Positions 1-9,884 are shown, numbered from the stretch's first letter. The stretch: DNA of 64,000 nucleotides from Peribacillus sp. FSL H8-0477 (GCF_038002765.1 NZ_JBBODE010000001.1:1116001-1180000); one strand, 5' to 3'. Made by a program: numbers and translations. The notes: a model not told the origin generated them from the sequence alone.

Positions 1-448
1 TGTCATCCTTCCAAAGCTGCTTCAATTCATCAACTGTCAGGTGATCGAGAAAATCATTCTCTTTATTGACCACAATTGAAATACCATCGTACGCAATTTT
101 TAATTCTGTATATTCAATACCCTTTTTCTCTAGCTCTGCTTTTTCTTCATCTTTTATTGGGCGTGAGGCATTTGATAAATCCGTATCACCAGCGATAAAT
201 TTCTTAAATCCGCCGCCAGTTCCTGACGCCCCTAGACTCACTCTTACGTTTGGCTGGACGCCCATATATTCTTCAGAAACAGCCTCCATGATGGGGAAAA
301 CAGTTGAAGATCCATCAATCGCAACCTCACCGTTTAATTGATTGGATGATGATGCGTTTGTATCGCCTTCGTTCGAACCACAAGCTGCCGATACAGCAAC
401 TACACCACTCATCATTGCTGTTAAAGCCCAGAACTTAAACCGTCTCAT
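1..448 (-). CDS. pstS: Phosphate ABC transporter substrate-binding lipoprotein PstS (3' end beyond window)
   Basis: Binds inorganic phosphate outside the membrane and delivers it to the PstC-PstA-PstB transporter. Only the first 149 codons are in the window. The start is the ATG at 448, preceded by an AGGGGG ribosome-binding site. Residues 1-23 form a lipoprotein signal ending in a VSAAC-type lipobox, so the mature protein should be lipid-anchored at Cys23. The next part has the PstS fold signature: IDGSSTVFP near residue 49 and [12 protein letters not shown] near residue 80, which form the phosphate-binding loops of this family. The gene leads away from pbpA, and the rest of the pst operon should lie beyond base 1. 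Four PhoP-box-like repeats upstream indicate induction under phosphate starvation. Confidence 0.95.
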   Translation of the reverse strand, partial: MRRFKFWALTAMMSGVVAVSAACGSNEGDTNASSSNQLNGEVAIDGSSTVFPIMEAVSEEYMGVQPNVRVSLGASGTGGGFKKFIAGDTDLSNASRPIKDEEKAELEKKGIEYTELKIAYDGISIVVNKENDFLDHLTVDELKQLWKDD

Positions 449-491
449 TCTTTTTCCCCCTGAAAGATTAGTTGTTTTGTCCTACATCAAC

Positions 492-566
492 AGAATAACG
501 TTTCCCTGTAAAGAAGGTTTTAACAGATTGTAAATGTTCAGTAAATTAGTGTTAGTAATTTGTAAA
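492..566 (-). promoter_or_regulatory. pstS promoter with four PhoP boxes
   Basis: Read on the minus strand, hexamers TTTACA (561-566), CTAACA (550-555), TTTACT (540-545) and TTTACA (529-534) recur at 11, 10 and 11 bp. This matches the Bacillus PhoP-box pattern of TT(A/C/T)ACA direct repeats about 11 bp apart. A -10-like TATTCT lies at 492-497. PhoP control is inferred from the pattern and from the gene it precedes. Confidence 0.8.
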
Positions 567-582
567 CACCTTAAATCAAGCA

Positions 583-616
583 AAAAAAGCTGCCGAGATT
601 TAATCTCGACAGCTTT
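583..616 (-). terminator. Intrinsic terminator of pbpA
   Basis: A 12-bp stem (AGCTGTCGAGAT paired with its near-perfect complement) is followed on the minus strand by a T-run. It lies just after the pbpA stop and before the pstS PhoP boxes, separating the two transcripts. Confidence 0.85.
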
Positions 617-628
617 TCACTATTCTTT

Positions 629-2779
629 TTAATCCTCTTCACTATGATCAACTTTGGTATCGACTGACTGTTCAGTAGTTTTTCCCTTAGCACGATCTTC
701 TTTAAGTTCGAAGTATTTGTCAAGGATAGCCGCACCAATTTCCTTATTCATAGAATGACCGGTGTGACCTTGGTAAGCCCACGGCACTACAACCGCATAG
801 GCGACTTCAGGCTTTTCCGCAGGCGCATAACCAACCAGCGTTAAATTCATTGTATCTTGTGGTTCGTCATATTTCTTACGATTGGGTCCATCATAAAAAG
901 CTTGTGCCGTACCAGTCTTCGCTGATGACGTATACTTTTTATTTCCGAGGTACATATAAGCGGATCCACCCTGTTCTTGTGCAACCATATTGAATCCCTT
1001 TTGAACTCGTTGAACCCATTCATCCTTCATATCTAATTTATTTAGGACAACTGGCGAAACTTCTTCAACAATAGGACCCAATTGGTCATTATCATCGACA
1101 GGTTTCCGAATTTCCTTCACAAGATGCGGCTTCATTCGATTACCGCCATTAGCAATTGTCGATACATATTGGGCCAGCTGCATCGGGGTATACGTATCAT
1201 ACTGACCGATGGCAAGGTCCATTAGTTTACCTGGATTTGTTTCTGTTCCTTTGAAACCAACCATTTCATTCGGAAGATCGATTCCTGTACGAACCCCGAG
1301 TCCGAATTGGTTAAATGATGTTCGAATCGTTGAAAAAGCAGATTGGTTTATCCTTAGAGGTTCATTGGGAACATAATTTCCTCCGGCGATTTTGATTGCT
1401 GTCCGGAACATGTAGACGTTGGATGAAACCTTCAATGCGGTTAAATCGTTAATATTCCCAAAGTCTTTATACGAACCTTTAGGAGGGGTATCTTTAATAC
1501 GAATTTTCGTATCATACCAATAGCTATTTGGCTGTATCGCACCCGTTTGGTAACCAGTTAAGACGGTAGCACCTTTAACGGTTGAACCCATGGCGTAGGA
1601 TGTGGTGATATTTCCAAGCGCAAAATCTTGAATTTCACTTTTTCCAGTTTCCGCATTCTTTCCGTATTGCTTCCCAGCCATAGTTAAGACTTCTCCCGTA
1701 GAGGGATCCATCATCACAACGAATGCACGGTCAAGAAATTGTGTATTCCCAAGCTTTTTCTTTTCTTTCAATTGCTTTTCGATAATTTGTTCAGTTGCCA
1801 ACTGAAGGTCCATATCAATGGTAAGAACCATATCTTTCCCGCGTGATCCTTCAGTAATAGTAGTTGATTCAATGACATTTCCAGCCTTATCGGTCACATT
1901 TTTCACTTTAGCCTTCTGTCCTTGTAAGACATCTTCATATTCTGCCTCAAGATAACTCTTTCCTACTCGGTCATTACGGCTATAATCGCGGGCTAAATAA
2001 TACTCAAGACTTTCACTTGGCAGGCCTTCCTCAGAAGAAGATACTTTACCAAGTACAGACTTTAATGTTTTATCAAATGTGTAAGCCCTCTTCCAATCTG
2101 TCGTAATTCCTACACCTGGCAATGAATCTAAATGTTCACTGACTGTGGCATATTCTTCCGTAGATACCCCATCATTTTTAACAATTTGAGGAGTTAAAGC
2201 GTAACCGCTGCTGAATTCCCGGTAAATGGCAAGAACTTCAAGCTCAGCATCTAATGACTTCAATTCCTTCTCCGTAATTCTAGATAGTTGAAGAGTATAC
2301 AAATCAGCTTCTGTAATTTCACTTTCTGAAACCTTTGTTCGCTCTTTTTTCGTTATTTTTTTCTCTGCCAGCTCCGGATTTTTCAGAATCCAAAAGTCTT
2401 TTTTATCTCGTTCTGTTACTTTATCGGTCTCTTTTTCAATTAAGACCGCTAGTTTTTCAGCTGTTTCCAGCATTTCACTCGTCTTTGTTCCTTGCTTCCT
2501 TGTATACGTGATTGCATTAAGCGGTTCATTATCGACCATGACCTTTAAATTACGATCCAGCATTTTCCCCCTTGGTACAGGGTTATTAACCGTAATTTCC
2601 TCTGTCCGTTCAATTTCACGCCGATAATCATCTCCATATACAATTTGTACAATACCTAGTCGTAAAATAAGTGCTGAAAATAACACAAAAACCATAAAGA
2701 AAAGCATATTGAGCCTAAAAGGAACATGCGTCTTTTTCTTCTTATTTTTCTTCACCTGAGTGCACACTTCCTTTTTCAT
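629..2779 (-). CDS. pbpA: Class B penicillin-binding protein 2 (transpeptidase)
   Basis: Cross-links peptidoglycan during cell elongation; B. subtilis PbpA (PBP2A), also 716 residues, occupies the same place beside pstS and sodA. A single membrane anchor at residues 25-49 follows a lysine-rich cytoplasmic tail. The dimerisation domain fills roughly residues 60-330 and the transpeptidase domain 340-680. All three active-site motifs are present: STVK at 399-402 (nucleophile Ser399), SSN at 452-454 and KTG at 621-623. The C-terminus ends in a charged tail. The ATG at 2779 has a poor ribosome-binding site; a GTG eight codons further in is an alternative start. The preceding MFS gene is transcribed in the same direction but 151 bp away. 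Confidence 0.93.
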   Translation of the reverse strand: MKKEVCTQVKKNKKKKTHVPFRLNMLFFMVFVLFSALILRLGIVQIVYGDDYRREIERTEEITVNNPVPRGKMLDRNLKVMVDNEPLNAITYTRKQGTKTSEMLETAEKLAVLIEKETDKVTERDKKDFWILKNPELAEKKITKKERTKVSESEITEADLYTLQLSRITEKELKSLDAELEVLAIYREFSSGYALTPQIVKNDGVSTEEYATVSEHLDSLPGVGITTDWKRAYTFDKTLKSVLGKVSSSEEGLPSESLEYYLARDYSRNDRVGKSYLEAEYEDVLQGQKAKVKNVTDKAGNVIESTTITEGSRGKDMVLTIDMDLQLATEQIIEKQLKEKKKLGNTQFLDRAFVVMMDPSTGEVLTMAGKQYGKNAETGKSEIQDFALGNITTSYAMGSTVKGATVLTGYQTGAIQPNSYWYDTKIRIKDTPPKGSYKDFGNINDLTALKVSSNVYMFRTAIKIAGGNYVPNEPLRINQSAFSTIRTSFNQFGLGVRTGIDLPNEMVGFKGTETNPGKLMDLAIGQYDTYTPMQLAQYVSTIANGGNRMKPHLVKEIRKPVDDNDQLGPIVEEVSPVVLNKLDMKDEWVQRVQKGFNMVAQEQGGSAYMYLGNKKYTSSAKTGTAQAFYDGPNRKKYDEPQDTMNLTLVGYAPAEKPEVAYAVVVPWAYQGHTGHSMNKEIGAAILDKYFELKEDRAKGKTTEQSVDTKVDHSEED

Positions 2780-2930
2780 CTCTAATCCAAATACTTATTC
2801 TTATTCTATATAAAAAGAATATTCTTTTCTACCTTTGTGTTCTTAAATTACAGCAAAAAAGCCTGCCAGCACTAGAAATCCTTGATTTCACTGCCGCAAG
2901 CAATTAATTAGAAATGTTTTCCTGAAATAA

Positions 2931-4160
2931 TTAACCTTCCACACGATGACCGATAGATTTGATTCTTCGTACAAACAAATAGATCAGTGTATGCCCCGCT
3001 CCTACAATAAGAAGAAAGTACGGTAAGCTTATCGCAGGATCAAAGAAATAAACAACCGCGATAAAGCCTAGAAGTGAAACAACTCGTCCCATTTGAATAT
3101 ACATTTCACGTACAACAATATACTCAATTCTCATTTCAGCAGCATTCCAGGCTGTCCCAATGATATCGTAGGTAAGTGACGTATACGGAACTAAAAGAAT
3201 TGGATAAGCAATGGCAATGACCGCTGCATACATAAGCATCTTTATATAACTAACATCAAAAGCAACGAGGAATACACCAGCATAAAGCAAAATTCCTCCT
3301 ACAAGAATTGCTTTTTTTCGCATATGTGGCTTGATATAACGCGAAGCAACAAAATAAGCAATAAAGGCAATAACTGAATTCAGCATACTAAAATTACCAA
3401 GAGCCAGTTCGCTGCCTGTCTTAATGAACACAAATATGGAGATGACAAACATGAAAGTTCCTTCACGTACTCCTTGAAAAAAGTGAGCAAGCGTAATCAA
3501 GCGCCAATTTTCATTATTTTTACGTTCTGAAAGAATCCGTAAGAATAAATACTTTCCATTAGCCGGTCGTCTCACCAAGAAAAAGCTGAGTACGACTGCA
3601 ACAGCAAATAACCCTAAGGAAATTCCGAATACTACATGATAGCCGCTAAAAGCATTCATCCGAGAAATAATATATCCTGCAGTTACAGGCCCAATAATTC
3701 CACCAAAAGAACCTAACAGACCAAGAAACCCATTAAAGAAGTCTCTTGTTTCCGGCTCTGTAATTTCAAATGTTAGTACGTTAAAGGCAAGCCAGTAAAA
3801 GCCATAACCAATACCAAGCAAGGCGCCTAGCAGAATAATAAACTGAGTTGCATTTTCTCCAACAAATAAAACGGTTAGATAATAGAGGGCCAAAAAAATC
3901 ACACCCAGCCGCAGGACGATTACTCGATCTACTTTTTTAGCTAATCTTCCAGCTAAAATAAACGTAAGCGGCTGAAAGAGGACGATCGTAAGATTATATA
4001 GTCCGATATCAATAAACTCGCCTGATTGCTTCCACAAAAACACATTCACAAAGGTATTCGACAACGCAATACTAAGACTATAGAGACCGCCAATAAGCAG
4101 CAAAAGACGCAAATCTCTTTTAATCTCGATGCCGCCAGTCCATTTTTTCACAAAACCCAT
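2931..4160 (-). CDS. yqgE: Major facilitator superfamily transporter (YqgE type)
   Basis: A 409-residue membrane protein with about twelve hydrophobic segments, fitting an MFS carrier. The loop between segments 2 and 3 contains GRLAKKVDR, a variant of the MFS motif A. The substrate is unknown. Position between pbpA and sodA matches yqgE in B. subtilis. The start ATG at 4160 is preceded by GAGGGGGAG. No other transport component is nearby, and a link to cell-wall synthesis or oxidative stress from its neighbours would be speculative. Confidence 0.8.
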   Translation of the reverse strand: MGFVKKWTGGIEIKRDLRLLLLIGGLYSLSIALSNTFVNVFLWKQSGEFIDIGLYNLTIVLFQPLTFILAGRLAKKVDRVIVLRLGVIFLALYYLTVLFVGENATQFIILLGALLGIGYGFYWLAFNVLTFEITEPETRDFFNGFLGLLGSFGGIIGPVTAGYIISRMNAFSGYHVVFGISLGLFAVAVVLSFFLVRRPANGKYLFLRILSERKNNENWRLITLAHFFQGVREGTFMFVISIFVFIKTGSELALGNFSMLNSVIAFIAYFVASRYIKPHMRKKAILVGGILLYAGVFLVAFDVSYIKMLMYAAVIAIAYPILLVPYTSLTYDIIGTAWNAAEMRIEYIVVREMYIQMGRVVSLLGFIAVVYFFDPAISLPYFLLIVGAGHTLIYLFVRRIKSIGHRVEG

Positions 4161-4261
4161 GCTTTTAACTCCCCCTCAAACTCCCGTTTAGTGTTTGAAG
4201 AAACATGAATGATTATGTAAAATCATAGATTTTTACAAATATTTACAAAAGGTTGACGACA

Positions 4262-4300
4262 AAAAAAGCCAAGAACCCACAAGGGTGTTCTTGGCTTTTA
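4262..4300 (-). terminator. Intrinsic terminator of sodA
   Basis: Inverted repeat AAAGCCAAGAACAC / GTTCTTGGCTTT with T-runs, placed directly after the sodA stop codon on the minus strand. Confidence 0.9.
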
Positions 4301-4308
4301 AATGTGAC

Positions 4309-4917
4309 TTATTTTGCAGCGTTGTAGCGTTTTTCTGCTTCGTTCCAGTTTACAACATTCCAGAATGCATTGATGTATTCTGGACGACGGTTTTGGTAGT
4401 TTAGGTAATAAGCATGCTCCCAAACATCAAGACCGATAATTGGTGTTTTGCCTTCAGAAAGTGGTGAATCTTGGTTTGGTGTGCTTGTGATTTCAATCTC
4501 GCCATTGTTTACAGCAAGCCATGCCCAGCCAGATCCAAAACGAGTTGTTGCAGCTTTAGCGAATTCTTCTTTGAAGCTGTCATAGCTTCCGAATTTGCTT
4601 GTGATTGCTTCTGCTAATTCTCCAGTAGGCTGTCCGCCTCCGTTTGGTGAAATAATTGTCCAGAATAATGAATGGTTAGCGTGTCCGCCGCCATTATTAC
4701 GTACTGCTGTACGTTTTTCTTCTGGAACTGCATCAAGGTTAGCAACAATTTCTTCTACGCTTTTGCTAAGAAGTTCTTCATTGCCCTCAAGTGCTGCGTT
4801 TAAGTTCGTTACATACGTGTTATGGTGCTTCGTATGATGGATGTTCATTGTTTCCTTGTCGATGTGTGGTTCTAACGCATCATATGCGTACGGTAATTGT
4901 GGAAGTTCGAATGCCAT
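4309..4917 (-). CDS. sodA: Manganese superoxide dismutase
   Basis: Converts superoxide to hydrogen peroxide and oxygen in the cytoplasm. At 202 residues it is the usual length for a bacterial Mn/Fe SOD. The four metal ligands are all present: His27 (in NIHHTKHH), His82 (in GHANHSLFW), Asp164 and His168 (in DVWEHAYY). The GGGHANH stretch and Gln149-Asp150 favour the manganese form. The ATG at 4917 has a GGAGG-type ribosome-binding site. It appears to be a single-gene unit with its own promoter and terminator. Confidence 0.97.
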   Translation of the reverse strand: MAFELPQLPYAYDALEPHIDKETMNIHHTKHHNTYVTNLNAALEGNEELLSKSVEEIVANLDAVPEEKRTAVRNNGGGHANHSLFWTIISPNGGGQPTGELAEAITSKFGSYDSFKEEFAKAATTRFGSGWAWLAVNNGEIEITSTPNQDSPLSEGKTPIIGLDVWEHAYYLNYQNRRPEYINAFWNVVNWNEAEKRYNAAK

Positions 4918-4959
4918 AATAAAATATTCCTCCCTTTATGTAATTGAATGATTACAGGC

Positions 4960-4988
4960 TCTATACTCGTCAGGAAATCCCTAAACAA
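4960..4988 (-). promoter_or_regulatory. Candidate SigA promoter of sodA
   Basis: On the minus strand TTGTTT (4983-4988) and TATAGA (4960-4965) are separated by 17 bp, about 40 bp upstream of the sodA start. Confidence 0.55.
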
Positions 4989-5068
4989 ATATAAGCTAGT
5001 AACTTTAGATTAGCAGAGTTTTCATACTGTTACAAACGTTATGCTCTTAGCTGGGATTTTTTTTATTG

Positions 5069-5551
5069 TCAAAGTACGACAAAAAGAAAGTATGCAATCA
5101 TAAACAGCTGAATAAGTCCCTTGGTGATTGTCCCGCTGATGAAACCAACAACCGACCCTAGACCAATTTTTCCAGCAGTTACAAGATTGGTGCGATGCAC
5201 AATCATTTCAGCGATTACAGCCCCAACAAATGGACCAATTAGAATACCAACAAACGGAATAACAAAAGGGCCGACTAAAAGACCAATTGTACTTCCCCAG
5301 ATTCCAGCTTTTGTACCGCCATATTTTTTAACACCCAACAAATTCGCAACATAGTCAGCTGCAAATAAAAGAATGACGAACAAAACTTGTATCAGCCAGA
5401 ATACCCAGTTAAACGGTTCAAATGTAAACAGCAGTCCATAAAGGACTATGCCGCCAATAATAAATAACACACCCGGGATTATCGGGAAAATCAACCCGAC
5501 AAAACCAACCAAAAACATGACTGTAATTAGTATCCAGTAAATAACATCCAT
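5069..5551 (-). CDS. yqgC: DUF456 membrane protein (YqgC)
   Basis: A 160-residue integral membrane protein with about five hydrophobic segments, and glycine/proline-rich stretches ([27 protein letters not shown]) typical of DUF456. No catalytic motif is visible and the function of the family is not established. The start at 5551 follows GGAGGGG. It lies between sodA and the Na/Pi transporter, as in B. subtilis, where yqgC follows sodA. Confidence 0.82.
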   Translation of the reverse strand: MDVIYWILITVMFLVGFVGLIFPIIPGVLFIIGGIVLYGLLFTFEPFNWVFWLIQVLFVILLFAADYVANLLGVKKYGGTKAGIWGSTIGLLVGPFVIPFVGILIGPFVGAVIAEMIVHRTNLVTAGKIGLGSVVGFISGTITKGLIQLFMIAYFLFVVL

Positions 5552-5605
5552 TTTTTCTACCCCTCCGTTCTACTCTTCCCATTTCTTAAAAAATAAAACC
5601 TGACC

Positions 5606-7237
5606 CTACTTTCGGATATTGAGCGTCGCTTCAGCCATATTAACGGCATGATCACCTATTCGTTCCAGGTTCGTGAGGATATCAATAAAAATAATTCCTG
5701 CGGGAGCACTGCAAAGACCCTCATTAATCCGCAAAATATGTTTTTTTCGTAATGTGCGTTCCATCCTATCAATCGTTTCTTCATTTTTAATTACACGTCT
5801 CGCCTGATCACAATCATGATGATCCAACGCTTGAATCGATTGCTCTAATGAAAAAATAGTTAAAGAAAAAATTTCTTTTAAATCAGTCATTGCCGAATCG
5901 GATAGGGTAACTTTATGTGAAACCAAATAATCCACTAGTTCGACAAGATTTTCAATATGATCGCCTACCCGCTCAATATCTCTAGCCGTATTCATCATCA
6001 TTGAATTCTTTGCTGATTCCGTATGCGATAACGATGTAGAAGAAAGCCTAACCAAGTATTTTTCTATATCTCGATCAAATTGATTAATCGCTTCTTCCAT
6101 TCCCCTTACCGCATCTGCATGTATTTTCTCTCGGCTGAACAAGTAATCCTGTGCCTCTAGAAGACCTTTCGCTGAAAGATACCCCATCCGCAATACTTCT
6201 TCCTTTGCCTGCCCAAGAGCGATTGCAGCTGATTGTTCAATAAATACAGGGTCTAGATGGGACGTACGGTACTCGGTCCCCTCACGATTGTCCCGAACTA
6301 GTAACGAAACGATTTTCACCAATACAGCAATGAGCGGAAGCTGAATGAGTGTACTTAAAATATTGAAAGAACCATGAGCAAACGCCAACGACATATGCGG
6401 GTTTAAGCTAAACGTTTCTTTCATAACAGTTACAAGCAGTGAAAATGGCTGTAATAGCAATAAAAACAGAAACGCTCCTGCTGCGTTAAATAGAACATGT
6501 GCCCAAGCTGTCCGTTTAGCTGCTAACGAAGCACCAATAGAAGCAAGCAACGCTGTAATGGTTGTTCCGAGATTATCTCCAAGTAAAATTGGCAGCGATG
6601 CTTTCAGCGTAATTAATCCTTGAGCATGAAGCTCCTGCAAAACACCGACAGAGGCACTAGAACTTTGAACCACAGAAGTAAACAGTGCACCCGCAATGAA
6701 TCCTAGGAAAGGACTTGAGCTAATACCGAGCATTAATTCTCGAAATTCATCAACTAAACGAAGCGGCTCAAGTCCCGCTCCCATAATCTCGAGACCAAGA
6801 AACAAACTCCCGAAGCCAAATATGGTTTGGCCAGCATGTGTGATCATTTTATTTTTAAAGAAAAACAGAAGCAGACTACCCAGTGCCATAATGGGCAGCG
6901 CATATTCTGAAAGCTGAAAGCCAATGATAAAAGCGGTGACTGTCGTCCCAATATTGGCACCCATAATGATTGCAATAGCCTTTTTTAAAGATAAAACCCC
7001 CGCACTCACCAGACCTACGGTAAGCACTGCCGTTCCTGAACTGCTCTGGATCAATATCGTGACTACCATTCCAGAAATAATCCCGCGCAGCGGTGTAGAT
7101 GTATAGCGATCCAAAATCGTTCTCAGCCGATCACCGGCCATATTTTTAAGACCTTCACCCATGAATTTAATTCCGAACACAAAGATTCCAAGACCACCAA
7201 TTAAATGAAAGATAATGACTTGGTATGGAAAATTCAC
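5606..7237 (-). CDS. Na+/phosphate cotransporter with C-terminal PhoU-like domain
   Basis: Secondary phosphate importer of the NptA/PNaS family. The membrane part (residues ~10-320) contains the duplicated QSSS signature of this family (QSSSGT and QSSSAS), each followed by a GANIGTT- or GDNLGTT-type loop. The C-terminal ~200 residues are helical and PhoU-like, with the repeated RIGDHxxN/RVGDHIEN motif. The GTG at 7237 is chosen because AGGAGG lies eight bases upstream; an ATG at 7258 is poorly placed. With pstS nearby, the window holds both a high-affinity ABC system and a sodium-driven system for phosphate. PhoP-box-like repeats lie in the divergent spacer. Confidence 0.88.
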   Translation of the reverse strand: MNFPYQVIIFHLIGGLGIFVFGIKFMGEGLKNMAGDRLRTILDRYTSTPLRGIISGMVVTILIQSSSGTAVLTVGLVSAGVLSLKKAIAIIMGANIGTTVTAFIIGFQLSEYALPIMALGSLLLFFFKNKMITHAGQTIFGFGSLFLGLEIMGAGLEPLRLVDEFRELMLGISSSPFLGFIAGALFTSVVQSSSASVGVLQELHAQGLITLKASLPILLGDNLGTTITALLASIGASLAAKRTAWAHVLFNAAGAFLFLLLLQPFSLLVTVMKETFSLNPHMSLAFAHGSFNILSTLIQLPLIAVLVKIVSLLVRDNREGTEYRTSHLDPVFIEQSAAIALGQAKEEVLRMGYLSAKGLLEAQDYLFSREKIHADAVRGMEEAINQFDRDIEKYLVRLSSTSLSHTESAKNSMMMNTARDIERVGDHIENLVELVDYLVSHKVTLSDSAMTDLKEIFSLTIFSLEQSIQALDHHDCDQARRVIKNEETIDRMERTLRKKHILRINEGLCSAPAGIIFIDILTNLERIGDHAVNMAEATLNIRK

Positions 7238-7328
7238 AATTTCGACCTCCTGACCCATGACAACCTTATATGTATCTCTTCTTCATTATGGATACCTCTG
7301 AAATTTTATGAAAGCTTTTCAGCAAAAA

Positions 7329-7345
7329 TTTACACTACCTTTACA
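7329..7345 (+). promoter_or_regulatory. Candidate PhoP boxes between nptA-like gene and yqgB
   Basis: Two perfect TTTACA hexamers (7329-7334 and 7340-7345) lie 11 bp apart on the plus strand, in the spacer between the Na/Pi transporter and the DUF1189 gene. The pattern matches a PhoP box pair. Which of the two genes it would serve cannot be decided from sequence. Confidence 0.5.
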
Positions 7346-7431
7346 TTTAAATGAAGTAAATTCTTGTTTTCCTGTATGAGGATATATAAAATGAAGAAGT
7401 ATTTCAAACAAAAAAAGGATGCTGTGGAAAA

Positions 7432-8211
7432 ATGAACGTTTTTAAGCAACTAATTGTTAGTCTATATTCACCTAAAGATATTGCCGCAACACGTCATCAA
7501 GGAATAGGCAAAACGATTTTATTCGTTTTTCTTCTTTCACTCATTTCGATTATCCCATCGGCCATCTATTTCAGTACCATGGTCACTACGGGCGTTCAGG
7601 CAGCAGAGGACATGCTTGCTTCAGATATGCCTGATTTCGAAATAAAAAATGGTACATTGACTGTCGACAGTAACGAGCCTTATATTCAACAGAAAGATGA
7701 CTTTACCATTTTCCTTGATGGAACTGGCGAGATGACCAGTACTGACGTAGAACTTCGGACACAAAATGGGTTTGCCTTGCTCAAAAATGAACTCGTCTTC
7801 GTGGCTGATGGACAATCCCAAGTTAGTCCTTATTCAGTAATGGAAGGACTTGCTGTAAATAAACAAGATTTTGAAGGTCTGGTCGACTCAGTAGATGCTT
7901 CACTCGTCATCGCCATTCCACTCATCATTTTAATGATTTATTTATTCAGCAGTGCCGTCTTATTTATCAAGGTAACACTATTCGCTGTGTTTGGCTTATT
8001 ATTCAAAAATTCACTACAGCGCTCTCTAGGATATCGCCACCTCTGGAGGATCTGCGCATACAGTATTACCTTGCCCACGATTTTCTTTACCATTATGGCT
8101 GCTTTCCAAGCAACCGTTCCCTTTGGAAGCTTCATCAGCTGGTTCGTAACGTTCCTCATGATGTATATGGCTATCAAAGAAGTGCCGCCTGAAAAAGAAA
8201 TACTCAGCTAG
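7432..8211 (+). CDS. yqgB: DUF1189 membrane protein (YqgB)
   Basis: A 259-residue protein with one transmembrane segment near residues 28-50, an extracytoplasmic region of about 110 residues, then three closely spaced membrane segments from residue ~160 to the C-terminus. This matches the DUF1189 layout; the role is unknown. The ATG at 7432 follows a weak AAAAAAGGATG ribosome-binding site. A -35/-10 pair (TTGTTT, 17 bp, TAAAAT) lies near 7363-7391. It is divergent from the Na/Pi transporter and ends at a strong terminator. Confidence 0.82.
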   Translation: MNVFKQLIVSLYSPKDIAATRHQGIGKTILFVFLLSLISIIPSAIYFSTMVTTGVQAAEDMLASDMPDFEIKNGTLTVDSNEPYIQQKDDFTIFLDGTGEMTSTDVELRTQNGFALLKNELVFVADGQSQVSPYSVMEGLAVNKQDFEGLVDSVDASLVIAIPLIILMIYLFSSAVLFIKVTLFAVFGLLFKNSLQRSLGYRHLWRICAYSITLPTIFFTIMAAFQATVPFGSFISWFVTFLMMYMAIKEVPPEKEILS

Positions 8212-8215
8212 GTGA

Positions 8216-8248
8216 AAACAGACCCCATTCAGTGAGGTCTGTTTTTTT
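8216..8248 (+). terminator. Intrinsic terminator of yqgB
   Basis: AAACAGACC / GGTCTGTTT inverted repeat followed by seven T on the plus strand, just after the yqgB stop. Confidence 0.9.
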
Positions 8249-8322
8249 ACTGCCGAAAAATAAGCATATTTTCATTTTTCCTTCGTATAATGAGTAAAGG
8301 ACAAGTCTTAGGAGGGCTGGAA

Positions 8323-8643
8323 ATGAAACGTATACTGTTATTTTTCACCATCTGTTTTATTCTTTTTATTATTTACTACGATGTTTCAGTCGGTACCCTG
8401 CCAACTGCCGTTCCCGCCGCACCCTCAAAGACTACTGACTCTGTCCCAGCAGCCACGGTTTCCCTTCCTTTTACAGAAACGACCATTGTACCAGGCGATA
8501 CCTTGCTTTCTATCGTTGAACATAAGCAAGGAGGAATACCTGTTTCAATTGAACAAGTAGTAACAGACTTCGAGAAATTAAATGGGATTAAACCTGAATC
8601 CATGCAAATTGGTAAACGGTATAAAATTCCTGTATATAAGTAA
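8323..8643 (+). CDS. yqfZ: LysM-domain membrane-anchored protein (YqfZ)
   Basis: A 106-residue protein with an N-terminal membrane segment (residues 3-20), a proline/threonine-rich linker, and a LysM-like domain from residue ~57 (VPGDTLLSIV ... LNGI ... MQIGKRYKIPVY) that would bind peptidoglycan. The ATG at 8323 is chosen because GGAGGG lies seven bases before it; an in-frame ATG at 8290 falls inside the TATAAT at 8286-8291 and cannot be the start. The B. subtilis gene in this position is yqfZ. A sporulation role is possible but not shown by the sequence. Confidence 0.8.
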   Translation: MKRILLFFTICFILFIIYYDVSVGTLPTAVPAAPSKTTDSVPAATVSLPFTETTIVPGDTLLSIVEHKQGGIPVSIEQVVTDFEKLNGIKPESMQIGKRYKIPVYK

Positions 8644-8765
8644 TGAAACAGCAAAATTAGATTCAATTCCTTGTAAGTCCTCTCTATCATTGATACAATA
8701 TCCTAGGAGCCAACTAAGCTCAGCTGGCAAAAATATGATTTTTTTTCCTAAAGGAGAGAACTCAC

Positions 8766-9884
8766 TTGAGTGAATTAATACATCGTACTAAAACACGCTC
8801 CGTTAAAGTTGGTAATTTAACGATTGGCGGTACTAATGAAGTAATTATTCAAAGTATGACCACCACTAAGACACATGATGTGGAAGCAACTGTAGCAGAA
8901 ATTAATCGTCTTGAAGAAGCAGGATGTCAAATTGTTCGTGTCGCCTGTCCGGATGAACGCGCTGCGCTTGCCATACCAGAAATTAAGAAACGTATTAACA
9001 TTCCGCTTGTAGTCGATATCCATTTTGATTATAAATTAGCTTTACTTGCTATCGAAGGCGGAGCAGATAAAATCCGGATTAACCCGGGTAATATCGGCCG
9101 TCGCGAAAAAGTAGAAGCGGTCGTGAATGCTGCGAAAGCGAAAGGCATTCCGATTCGAATCGGTGTTAACGCTGGCTCACTTGAAAAACGGATTATCGAA
9201 AAATACGGCTATCCGACAGCTGATGGAATGGTAGAAAGTGCACTTCACCATATCAAGATTCTTGAAGATCTCGATTTCCACGATATCATCGTTTCCATGA
9301 AAGCATCTGATGTTAATTTAGCAATTGAAGCATACCAAAAAGCAGCACAAGCATTTGATTACCCGCTGCATTTAGGTATTACCGAATCAGGAACACTTTT
9401 CTCAGGAACCGTGAAAAGTTCAGCTGGACTTGGTGCCATCTTGAACATGGGAATCGGAAACACGATGCGTGTCTCACTTAGTGCCGATCCTGTTGAAGAA
9501 GTAAAAGTAGCGCGGGAAATACTAAAGGTTTATGGACTTGTTTCAAACATGGCAACCTTGATTTCATGTCCAACCTGCGGACGTATCGAGATCGATTTAA
9601 TCAGTATCGCGAACGAAGTCGAAGAATATATTTCAACGATCAAAGCTCCAATTAAGGTTTCTGTTCTCGGTTGTGCAGTAAATGGACCTGGTGAAGCACG
9701 TGAAGCCGATATAGGTATTGCCGGCGCTCGTGGTGAAGGACTATTATTCCGTAAAGGAAAAATCGTCAGAAAAGTACCAGAAGAAACCATGGTCGAAGAA
9801 CTGAAAAAAGAAATTGATGCAATCGCTGAAGAATTTTACGCAAAACAACGTGCTGAAGCTGAAGCAGCATTACTACAACAATAG
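8766..9884 (+). CDS. ispG: 4-hydroxy-3-methylbut-2-en-1-yl diphosphate synthase IspG
   Basis: Iron-sulfur enzyme of the MEP isoprenoid pathway: converts methylerythritol cyclodiphosphate to HMBPP, which IspH, also encoded in this window at 19.8 kb, uses next. 372 residues, the usual length. The N-terminal two thirds is the TIM barrel (GNLTIGG, QSMTTT, RVACPDE). The 4Fe-4S ligands are Cys268 and Cys271 (CPTCGR) and Cys303 ([10 protein letters not shown]), followed by the conserved glutamate of GPGE. The start is a TTG at 8766 behind AAAGGAGAG. It is followed at once by a strong terminator. Confidence 0.96.
   Translation: MSELIHRTKTRSVKVGNLTIGGTNEVIIQSMTTTKTHDVEATVAEINRLEEAGCQIVRVACPDERAALAIPEIKKRINIPLVVDIHFDYKLALLAIEGGADKIRINPGNIGRREKVEAVVNAAKAKGIPIRIGVNAGSLEKRIIEKYGYPTADGMVESALHHIKILEDLDFHDIIVSMKASDVNLAIEAYQKAAQAFDYPLHLGITESGTLFSGTVKSSAGLGAILNMGIGNTMRVSLSADPVEEVKVAREILKVYGLVSNMATLISCPTCGRIEIDLISIANEVEEYISTIKAPIKVSVLGCAVNGPGEAREADIGIAGARGEGLLFRKGKIVRKVPEETMVEELKKEIDAIAEEFYAKQRAEAEAALLQQ

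Noticed and set aside
8290..8322. Longer yqfZ start at 8290.
   Set aside because: This ATG lies in the TATAAT promoter element; the ATG at 8323 has a proper ribosome-binding site.
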